Source: Pseudomonadota bacterium (GTDB lineage: Bacteria; Pseudomonadota; Alphaproteobacteria; Rhizobiales; Xanthobacteraceae). Taken from it: DNA of 5,786 nucleotides. The DNA lies in the NCBI GenBank assembly GCA_023414975.1, contig JAEZMI010000041.1, positions 1 through 5,786 of the forward strand, written 5' to 3'. Under the pieces are notes generated by a model. The model worked only from the letters and a program-made list of their open reading frames with translations, searched no databases and was not told where the DNA came from. Of the stretch, positions 1 to 5,010 are shown piece by piece. The position numbers were made by a program, and so were the translations under genes. How positions within the stretch are numbered: the stretch's first letter is position 1; every line of letters starts with the position of its first letter.

Positions 1-1575
1 GCGCATGACCACCCGACCGGATGGCGGCGCTATGTCTATTCGACGAACCACAAGGACATCGGCACGATGTACCTGTGGTTCGCAATGTTCGCGGGCGTGA
101 TCGGCGGCATCCTGTCGATCGGCATCCGCGCCGAGTTGCAGGAGCCGGGGATGCAGATCTTCTCCGATCCGCAGACTTTCAACGTCTTCACCACCGGCCA
201 CGGCCTGATCATGATCTTCTTCATGGTCATGCCCGCCATGATCGGCGGCTACGGCAACTACTTCGTGCCGCTGATGATCGGCGCGCCGGATACCGCCTTC
301 CCGCGCATCAACAACGTGGCCTTCTGGCTGCTGCCGCCGTCCTTCGCGCTGGCGATCCTCTCCCTCTTCGTCGAGGGCGCGGCCGGCTCCAACGGCTTTG
401 GCGGCGGCTGGACGATCTATCCGCCGCTCTCGTCCAAGCTCGGCCATCCGGGCCCGGCGATGGACCTCCTGATCCTGTCGCTGCACATTTCCGGCGCGTC
501 CTCGATCCTCGGCGCGATCAACCTCATCACGACGATCCTGAACATGCGCGCTCCCGGCATGACGCTGCACAAGATGCCGCTCTTCGCCTGGTCGCAGCTC
601 GTGACGGCCTTCCTGCTGCTGCTGTCGCTGCCGGTCCTGGCGGGTGCCATCACCATGCTGCTGACGGACCGCAACTTCGGCACCACCTTCTTCGACCCCG
701 CCGGCGGCGGTGATCCGATCCTGTTCCAGCACCTGTTCTGGTTCTTCGGCCACCCCGAGGTGTACATCCTCATCCTGCCCGGCTTCGGCATCATCTCGCA
801 CATCGTCTCGACCTTCTCGAAGAAGCCGGTCTTCGGCTATCTCGGCATGGCCTATGCGATGGTGGCGATCGGCGTGGTGGGCTTCGTCGTGTGGGCGCAC
901 CACATGTATACCGTTGGCCTTTCCTCCTCGACGCAGGCCTATTTCGTCGCCGCCACGATGATCATCGCGGTGCCGACGGGCGTGAAGATCTTCTCCTGGA
1001 TCGCGACCATGTGGGGCGGGTCGATCTCGTTCCGCGTGCCGATGCTGTGGGCGATCGGCTTCATCTTCCTGTTCACGGTCGGCGGTGTCACGGGCGTTGT
1101 GCTCTCCAATGCGGGCATCGACCGCGCGCTGCATGACACCTATTACGTCGTGGCGCACTTCCACTACGTGCTGTCGCTCGGCGCGGTCTTCGCGATCTTC
1201 GCCGGCTGGTACTACTGGGCGCCGAAGATGTTCGGCTACATGTACAGCGAAGGCATCGCCAAGCTGCACTTCTGGATGACCTTCGTGGGCGTGAACCTCG
1301 TGTTCTTCCCCCAGCACTTCCTCGGCCTCGCCGGCATGCCGCGCCGCTATGCGGACTACCCGGACGCCTTCCATGCCTGGAACTTCATCTCCTCGATCGG
1401 CTCCTATATTTCGGGCTTCGCGGTGCTGGTGTTCCTGTTCGGCGTCTACCGCATGTTCGCCGCCAAGGTTCCGGCCGGCGCGAACCCGTGGGGCGAGGGT
1501 GCGACCACCCTCGAGTGGACGCTCAGCTCGCCGCCGCCCTATCACCACTTCGACGTTTTGCCGAAGATCAAGTGA
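1..1575 (+). CDS. ctaD: Cytochrome c oxidase subunit I, aa3 type (5' partial)
   Basis: Catalytic subunit of the inner-membrane terminal oxidase, which reduces O2 to water with electrons from cytochrome c and pumps protons. The frame is open from base 1, so the true start lies upstream; 524 residues are visible and about 10 to 27 are missing. Numbered from the first visible codon, the heme a ligands are His67 and His388, the heme a3 ligand is His386, and the CuB ligands are His251, His300 and His301. Tyr255, four residues after His251 in HPEVY, is the cross-linked tyrosine. Asp97 and Asn104 (GAPD and NN motifs) and Glu253 mark the D path, and Lys329 the K path. Arg448-Arg449 would contact the heme propionates. 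These align with Paracoccus numbering at a constant offset of 25 to 27, with no internal gap beyond two residues. Glu253 in HPEVY places it in the A1 type of heme-copper oxidases. About 12 membrane helices are expected. It ends 166 bp before ctaB, with a terminator-like palindrome in between. Confidence 0.98.
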   Translation, partial: AHDHPTGWRRYVYSTNHKDIGTMYLWFAMFAGVIGGILSIGIRAELQEPGMQIFSDPQTFNVFTTGHGLIMIFFMVMPAMIGGYGNYFVPLMIGAPDTAFPRINNVAFWLLPPSFALAILSLFVEGAAGSNGFGGGWTIYPPLSSKLGHPGPAMDLLILSLHISGASSILGAINLITTILNMRAPGMTLHKMPLFAWSQLVTAFLLLLSLPVLAGAITMLLTDRNFGTTFFDPAGGGDPILFQHLFWFFGHPEVYILILPGFGIISHIVSTFSKKPVFGYLGMAYAMVAIGVVGFVVWAHHMYTVGLSSSTQAYFVAATMIIAVPTGVKIFSWIATMWGGSISFRVPMLWAIGFIFLFTVGGVTGVVLSNAGIDRALHDTYYVVAHFHYVLSLGAVFAIFAGWYYWAPKMFGYMYSEGIAKLHFWMTFVGVNLVFFPQHFLGLAGMPRRYADYPDAFHAWNFISSIGSYISGFAVLVFLFGVYRMFAAKVPAGANPWGEGATTLEWTLSSPPPYHHFDVLPKIK

Positions 1576-1599
1576 TCGGACGGATGTGACGTGACCATG

Positions 1600-1627
1600 C
1601 TCCGGCGGCGCGCCGCCGGAGTTTCTT
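1600..1627 (+). terminator. Palindrome with T-rich tail after ctaD (possible intrinsic terminator or attenuator)
   Basis: A perfect 22-bp palindrome spans 1600-1621. Its arms CTCCGGCGGCG and CGCCGCCGGAG can fold as a 9-bp GC-rich stem with a four-base CGCG loop. TTTCTT follows at once (1622-1627). It starts 24 bases after the ctaD stop. The stem is strong but the T tract is short and interrupted, so termination may be partial. A partial terminator here would let the abundant structural subunit be made in excess over the assembly factors downstream. It could also be a 3' mRNA-stabilising hairpin. Confidence 0.55.
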
Positions 1628-1710
1628 CGAGACCGGACACGGCGCGGCTCCGGCCCGCCATGCCCTGGGTTCGAACCGCCTTTCTCGCCGCCGTGCCGGC
1701 CCGCAGCGAC

Positions 1711-1729
1711 GCATCGCCTCGTGCGATGC
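1711..1729 (+). repeat. Small hairpin abutting the ctaB ribosome binding site
   Basis: An inverted repeat with arms GCATCGC (1711-1717) and GCGATGC (1723-1729) is separated by a five-base loop CTCGT. It ends one base before the GGAG at 1731-1734 that serves ctaB. In the mRNA this would put a 7-bp stem right next to the ribosome binding site, where it could affect initiation. The pairing is seen directly; any regulatory role is inference, and short stems like this also occur by chance in GC-rich DNA. Confidence 0.4.
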
Positions 1730-1730
1730 C

Positions 1731-1734
1731 GGAG
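1731..1734 (+). promoter_or_regulatory. Ribosome binding site that fixes the ctaB start
   Basis: GGAG lies seven bases before the ATG at 1742. This favours that ATG over the in-frame GTG at 1721, which would place this site inside the coding region and add seven residues (MRCRSNL) that I do not expect in this family. Confidence 0.7.
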
Positions 1735-1741
1735 TAACCTG

Positions 1742-2695
1742 ATGACCGACCTCGCCTCGCGCGATTACGACCTGACCCGGAACGAGCAGCGCCCGCTCGA
1801 TGCGCCGCATTACGCCTCCGTGTCGGATTACATCGCGCTGCTGAAGCCGCGGGTGATGTCGCTCGTCATCTTTACTGCGCTGGTCGGCATCGTGCGCGCG
1901 CCGGGTGACGTGCACCCCGTCATCGCCTTCACCGCCCTGCTGTGCATCGCCATCGGCGCGGGGGCGTCGGGCGCGCTGAACATGTGGTGGGATGCGGACA
2001 TCGACGCGGTGATGAGCCGTACCAAGAACCGACCCGTGCCCGCCGGCCGGGTCGCGCCGGGCGAGGCGCTGGCGTTCGGCATGACGCTGTCTGTCGGGTC
2101 GGTGCTGGTGCTCGGCCTTCTCGTCAACGAGCTGTCGGCCGCGCTGCTCGCCTTCACCATCTTCTTCTACGCCGTGATCTACACGATGTGGCTGAAGCGC
2201 TGGACGCCGCAGAACATCGTTATCGGCGGCGCCGCCGGCGCCTTCCCGCCCATGGTCGGCTGGGCTGCGGCCTCCGGCGGCATCGGTCTGGAGAGCGTGC
2301 TGCTCTTCCTCATCATCTTCTTCTGGACGCCGCCGCATTTCTGGGCGCTGGCCCTCTACAAGTCCGGCGACTATGCCCGCGCCGGCGTGCCGATGCTGCC
2401 CGTCGTCGCCGGCACCGCCGAGACGCGGCGCCAGATCCTGCTCTACACGCTCATTCTCGTGCCGCTCGCCATGTCGCCCTTCTTCCTGGGCATGGCGGGT
2501 CTCGCCTATGGCATCGTCTCGGGCGTAACCGGCGGGCTCATGCTGGCGCTGGCCGTGCAGGTCTATCGCCGCCGCGAGGGCGCCCCCGCGGAACAGGCGG
2601 CGAAGCGTCTCTTCGCCTTCTCGATCCTCTATCTCTTCCTGCTCTTCGCCGTCCTCCTCGTCGAGGCGGTGGCGCCGGCGGGCCTGGGGCTGTGA
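1742..2695 (+). CDS. ctaB: Protoheme IX farnesyltransferase (heme O synthase)
   Basis: Membrane prenyltransferase of the UbiA superfamily. It adds a farnesyl group from farnesyl diphosphate to protoheme IX to make heme O, which CtaA then oxidises to heme A for the aa3 oxidase. The product is 317 residues, normal for the family. After a soluble N-terminal stretch of about 30 residues comes the first helix with LLKPRVM. The first aspartate-rich motif runs from Asn80 in NMWWDADID (Asp84, Asp88 and neighbours), followed by SRTKNRP. The second conserved region includes WTPPHFWALA and DYARAGVPMLP (Asp210 onward), a hallmark of CtaB as against other UbiA enzymes. About nine membrane helices are visible as hydrophobic blocks. 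The start is set by the GGAG at 1731-1734. It probably forms one transcript with the small gene 24 bp downstream and with ctaG. The terminator-like palindrome upstream raises the question of whether it has its own promoter; I could not find a convincing one. Confidence 0.97.
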   Translation: MTDLASRDYDLTRNEQRPLDAPHYASVSDYIALLKPRVMSLVIFTALVGIVRAPGDVHPVIAFTALLCIAIGAGASGALNMWWDADIDAVMSRTKNRPVPAGRVAPGEALAFGMTLSVGSVLVLGLLVNELSAALLAFTIFFYAVIYTMWLKRWTPQNIVIGGAAGAFPPMVGWAAASGGIGLESVLLFLIIFFWTPPHFWALALYKSGDYARAGVPMLPVVAGTAETRRQILLYTLILVPLAMSPFFLGMAGLAYGIVSGVTGGLMLALAVQVYRRREGAPAEQAAKRLFAFSILYLFLLFAVLLVEAVAPAGLGL

Positions 2696-2707
2696 TCCAT
2701 GGCACGC

Positions 2708-2713
2708 GGAGGG
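2708..2713 (+). promoter_or_regulatory. Strong ribosome binding site that fixes the start of the small CoxF-like gene
   Basis: GGAGGG lies six bases before the ATG at 2720. The earlier in-frame ATG at 2699 has no such site, because its upstream bases are the end of ctaB, so 2720 is the better start. Confidence 0.75.
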
Positions 2714-2719
2714 TCCATC

Positions 2720-2902
2720 ATGGCTGACGAGAACAAGCGTCCCGCGCCGGAATCCAACGGCGTCGTGCTCACCGAAGAGCAGAAGCGGCGCCGCCGCCAG
2801 CGTTCCATCGCCATCGCCGCGGTGCTCGCCGCGCTGTGCGTGCTGTTCTACGTCGTCACCATCGTGAAGCTCGGCCCGGCCGTGCTCGTCCGGCCGCTGT
2901 GA
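2720..2902 (+). CDS. coxF: Small single-span membrane protein, CoxF-like
   Basis: A 60-residue protein. It has a polar N-terminal part (residues 1-21), a very basic stretch KRRRRQR (22-28), one membrane helix (about 29-49) and a short tail ending in VLVRPL. By the positive-inside rule the N-terminus should face the cytoplasm and the short C-terminal tail the periplasm. Small proteins of this design, with a VVTIVKLGP-type stretch at the end of the helix, sit between ctaB and ctaG in rhizobial cytochrome oxidase clusters and are often annotated CoxF or hypothetical. Their function is not established to my knowledge. It starts 24 bp after ctaB and ends six bases before ctaG, whose ribosome binding site overlaps its stop codon, so tight co-expression with ctaG is likely. 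A role as an assembly helper or a small accessory subunit is inference. The symbol is by family resemblance and position only. Confidence 0.75.
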   Translation: MADENKRPAPESNGVVLTEEQKRRRRQRSIAIAAVLAALCVLFYVVTIVKLGPAVLVRPL

Positions 2903-2908
2903 GGCGTC

Positions 2909-3526
2909 ATGACGGACGAATCCCTCGGCCACACCCCTGAGACGCCGCCGCGCCCGCCATCCGGTCGCCGCCACCGTGTCGTCGCGCTGAGCTGCGCGGT
3001 CTTTGTCGCGACCATGGTCGGCGCGTCCTACGCGGCCGTTCCGCTCTACGAGATGTTCTGTCGCGTCACCGGCTTCGGCGGCGCGACCGTGGTGGCGAAG
3101 GCTGCGCCCGCCGAGGCGCTGGCGCGGACGGTGGAAGTGCGCTTCGACGCCAATGTCGCTCCGGGCCTCAACTGGAGCTTCGCGCCGGAGATGCGCACCA
3201 TGCAGGTGCGGGTCGGCGAGACAAAGCTCGCCTATTACCGGGTGAAGAACCGGGGCGACGCGCCCGTGACCGCCGCGGCGACCTACAATGTGACGCCGGC
3301 GCAATCGGGCCCCTATTTCGCGAAGATGCAGTGCTTCTGCTTCACCGACCAGACGCTGCAGCCGGGCGAAAGCCTCGATATGCCGGTCATCTTCTTCGTC
3401 GATCCCGCCCTGGCGGAGGATCCGGAGATGAAGGGCCTGAAGACGATCACCCTGTCCTACACCTTCTTCCCGAAGACGGCTCCGGTCGCCGCGGGAAAGG
3501 CGGCGCCGGACAAGGCCCCGTTGTGA
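2909..3526 (+). CDS. ctaG: Cytochrome c oxidase assembly protein CtaG (Cox11 family copper chaperone)
   Basis: Inner-membrane protein with a periplasmic copper-binding domain that delivers Cu(I) to form the CuB centre of subunit I. The product is 205 residues, typical of the family. It has a proline- and arginine-rich cytoplasmic tail (1-23), one membrane helix (about 24-43), then YEMFCRVTGFGG with the first conserved cysteine (Cys51). An immunoglobulin-like domain follows, holding the CFCF motif (Cys142 and Cys144). Those three cysteines are the copper site and its neighbour in known Cox11 proteins. The NWSFAPE and KTITLSYTFF segments are also family signatures. The ribosome binding site GAGG (2901-2904) lies inside and just after the stop codon of the upstream small gene, four bases before the ATG, which suggests coupled translation. 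The C-terminal tail is alanine- and lysine-rich and of low complexity, as is common here. Confidence 0.97.
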   Translation: MTDESLGHTPETPPRPPSGRRHRVVALSCAVFVATMVGASYAAVPLYEMFCRVTGFGGATVVAKAAPAEALARTVEVRFDANVAPGLNWSFAPEMRTMQVRVGETKLAYYRVKNRGDAPVTAAATYNVTPAQSGPYFAKMQCFCFTDQTLQPGESLDMPVIFFVDPALAEDPEMKGLKTITLSYTFFPKTAPVAAGKAAPDKAPL

Positions 3527-3534
3527 CGCGGACC

Positions 3535-3550
3535 TTCTCCGTGAGGGGAG
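3535..3550 (+). repeat. Imperfect hairpin after ctaG
   Basis: TTCTCC (3535-3540) and GGGGAG (3545-3550) can pair around a GTGA loop, with two G-T wobbles. It starts eight bases after the ctaG stop and has no T tract, so it does not look like an intrinsic terminator. It resembles the CTTCTCC...GGAGAAG-type palindromes often scattered between genes in alphaproteobacteria, but it is too short and imperfect to call a repeat family with confidence. Confidence 0.25.
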
Positions 3551-3591
3551 AGCCCGCGGCTGCGCACCTGATGCGAGACGAACGCCACCTT

Positions 3592-3610
3592 GCCGTCACC
3601 GGGTGACGGC
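3592..3610 (+). repeat. Perfect 19-bp dyad upstream of ctaE
   Basis: Arms GCCGTCACC (3592-3600) and GGTGACGGC (3602-3610) are exact reverse complements around a single central G. As RNA it would fold as an 8-bp stem with a CGG triloop. No T tract follows; the next bases are GCGAGAATAAG. It ends 32 bases before the ctaE start. As DNA it has the size and symmetry of an operator for a dimeric regulator; as RNA it could shape translation or mRNA decay. A very weak promoter reading also exists: TTGCCG at 3590-3595 and AGAATA at 3614-3619, with 18 bases between, would put the dyad in the spacer. None of these roles is shown by the sequence alone. Confidence 0.5.
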
Positions 3611-3642
3611 GCGAGAATAAGACCGAACGGAGAGCGCGACCC

Positions 3643-4488
3643 ATGGCCGAGGCCCACGCGAAACACCACGACTACCATCTCGTCGACCCGAGCCCGTGGC
3701 CCTTCGTCATCTCCGTCTTCGCCTTCGTCATGGCGATCGGCGCGGTGTTCTGGATGCACGGCCAGCTCACCTCTCTGGTCTTCATCGCGGGCCTGCTCGG
3801 CGTCATCTACACGATGATCGTGTGGTGGCGGGACATCATCCGTGAGGCCGAGCACCAGCACGCGCACACGCCGGTGGTGCAGCTTCACCTGCGCTACGGC
3901 ATGATCCTGTTCATCGCCTCCGAGGTGATGTTCTTCGTCGCGTGGTTCTGGGCCTTCTTCGACGCCTCGCTCTTCGCCGGCGAGGAGATCAACTACACCC
4001 GCGCCGAGTTCACCGGCGGCCACTGGCCGCCCAACGGCATCGAGGTTTTCAACCCGTGGCATCTGCCGCTGCTGAACACGCTGATCCTGCTCACCTCCGG
4101 CACGACCCTCACCTGGGCGCACCATGCGCTGGTGCATGGCGATCGTCAGGGTGCGAAATGGGGGCTGTGGCTGACGGTGGGTCTCGGCTTCATCTTCTCG
4201 CTGCTGCAGGCCTATGAATACAGCCACGCCGCCTTTTCCTTCTCGGGCAACATTTACGGCGCGACCTTCTTCATGGCGACGGGCTTCCACGGCTTCCACG
4301 TCATCGTCGGCACCATCTTCCTCGCCGTGTGTCTCGGCCGGCTCTATGCCGGTCACTTCACACCGACCCACCATTTCGGGTTCGAGGCGGCGGCCTGGTA
4401 CTGGCACTTCGTCGACGTGGTGTGGCTGTTCCTATTCACCTTCATCTATGTGTGGGGCTCGGGAGGCGCCGCGGCTGCGGGCGTCTGA
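3643..4488 (+). CDS. ctaE: Cytochrome c oxidase subunit III
   Basis: Third core subunit of the aa3 oxidase. It binds no metal; in the family it stabilises subunit I and supports proton uptake into the D path. The product is 281 residues with about seven hydrophobic blocks, typical for bacterial subunit III. Family marks are WWRDIIRE (61-68), Glu94 in IASEVMFF (the carboxylate that reacts with DCCD in this family), TSGTTLTWAHHA (about 151-162), LQAYEY (188-193), the HGFHV motif with His216 and His219, and the C-terminal WYWHFVDVVW (252-261). The N-terminus is histidine-rich, AHAKHHDYHLVDPSPWP, as usual. A GGAGAG at 3629-3634, eight bases before the ATG, supports the start. It lies 116 bp after ctaG, a larger gap than those between ctaB, the small gene and ctaG. 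A strong terminator follows 24 bp after its stop, so it is the last gene of its transcription unit. Confidence 0.98.
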   Translation: MAEAHAKHHDYHLVDPSPWPFVISVFAFVMAIGAVFWMHGQLTSLVFIAGLLGVIYTMIVWWRDIIREAEHQHAHTPVVQLHLRYGMILFIASEVMFFVAWFWAFFDASLFAGEEINYTRAEFTGGHWPPNGIEVFNPWHLPLLNTLILLTSGTTLTWAHHALVHGDRQGAKWGLWLTVGLGFIFSLLQAYEYSHAAFSFSGNIYGATFFMATGFHGFHVIVGTIFLAVCLGRLYAGHFTPTHHFGFEAAAWYWHFVDVVWLFLFTFIYVWGSGGAAAAGV

Positions 4489-4511
4489 GGGTAAGCTCTT
4501 CGATCGGGTAA

Positions 4512-4539
4512 GGGGCGGCGCGAGCCGCCCTTTTCTTTT
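4512..4539 (+). terminator. Rho-independent terminator after ctaE
   Basis: A 7-bp perfect GC stem, GGGCGGC (4513-4519) and GCCGCCC (4524-4530), closes on a GCGA tetraloop of the stable GNRA type. It is followed by TTTTCTTTT (4531-4539). AA before the stem can also pair with the first Ts, across a G-T wobble. This is a textbook intrinsic terminator and marks the end of the transcript that carries ctaE. Confidence 0.9.
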
Positions 4540-4623
4540 GCCGGGCGGCGTCGCGCTTGCGCCAGTGTCGCAGTGGCCAAGGTCGGGATTTCCCTTCCGC
4601 CCCGGTGGGAGTAGAAGCCACAC
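4540..4623 (+). other. Leader region of the DUF983-surf1 unit
   Basis: The 84 bases between the terminator and the DUF983 start should hold the promoter of the downstream pair if the terminator is efficient. I see no clear -35/-10 pair: TTGCGC at 4557-4562 has no matching -10 at the right distance. A GGGAG at 4607-4611 is rather far (12 bases) from the ATG at 4624, and AGAAG at 4613-4617 is closer (six bases) but weaker. Confidence 0.35.
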
Positions 4624-5010
4624 ATGGACCTGCGACCCTTCCACTCCGGCGTCTCGCCATATCAGGCCGGCTTCACCTGCCGCTGCCCGCGCTGTGGCCG
4701 GGGCAAGCTCTTCTCCGGTTTCCTGACGGTGGCGCCGGCCTGCACCGCCTGCGGACTGGATTACAGCTTCGACGATTCCGGTGATGGCCCCGTCGTCTTC
4801 ATCATCCTGCTCGCCGGCTCGCTGGTTGTCGGGCTTGCCCTCTGGGTGGAAATCGCCTTCGCGCCGCCCTTCTGGGTCCATGCGGTGCTCTGGACGCCGC
4901 TCGTGCTCATCTCGACGCTCGGCCTGCTTCGCCCGCTCAAGGCGACGCTTATCGCCCTGCAGTATGCGAAAAAGGCCGAGCAGGGCCGGCTGGACGCGGG
5001 TGACGCGTGA
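4624..5010 (+). CDS. DUF983 zinc-ribbon membrane protein
   Basis: A 128-residue protein. The N-terminal part carries a zinc-ribbon-like set of cysteines: Cys21 and Cys24 (CPRC) with Cys40 and Cys43 (CTAC), plus an extra Cys19. The stretch CPRCGRGKLFSGFL and the segment DSGDGPVVFIILL are typical of DUF983. Two membrane helices follow (about 56-76 and 82-104), then a basic amphipathic tail. The ribbon probably faces the cytoplasm and binds Zn(II) or another metal; that is inferred from the motif. The family often sits next to oxidase genes in alphaproteobacteria but I know of no settled biochemical role. It starts 84 bp after the ctaE terminator, and its stop codon overlaps the surf1 start (GTGA), so the two are surely translated from one mRNA. 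A role in oxidase assembly is inference from context. Confidence 0.9.
   Translation: MDLRPFHSGVSPYQAGFTCRCPRCGRGKLFSGFLTVAPACTACGLDYSFDDSGDGPVVFIILLAGSLVVGLALWVEIAFAPPFWVHAVLWTPLVLISTLGLLRPLKATLIALQYAKKAEQGRLDAGDA

Noticed and set aside
1668..1677. GGTTCGAACC, which looks like a tRNA T-arm
   Set aside because: Only a 10-bp palindrome. No acceptor stem, anticodon arm or D-arm can be built around it, so there is no tRNA or convincing attachment site.
1721..1741. GTG at 1721 as an earlier ctaB start
   Set aside because: It lies inside the small hairpin, upstream of the GGAG that properly spaces the ATG at 1742, and has no ribosome binding site of its own.
2699..2719. ATG at 2699 as an earlier start for the small CoxF-like gene
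   Set aside because: No ribosome binding site precedes it, while GGAGGG at 2708-2713 is ideally placed for the ATG at 2720.
1942..2727. Second + strand frame inside ctaB (261 codons)
   Set aside because: Arginine- and histidine-rich out-of-frame shadow of ctaB, whose own frame carries all the family motifs.
1568..3304. Long open frame on the minus strand (578 codons) opposite ctaB, the small gene and most of ctaG
   Set aside because: Its product is dominated by Arg, His, Gly, Glu and Asp with no recognisable domain, and it lies opposite three well-supported genes. Long antisense frames are expected in GC-rich DNA.
3457..4407. Open frame on the minus strand opposite ctaE (316 codons)
   Set aside because: Charged, low-complexity product without family marks, antisense to a textbook subunit III.
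4557..4590. Possible promoter before DUF983 (TTGCGC)
   Set aside because: No -10-like hexamer at 16 to 19 bases from it, so it is not listed as a promoter.
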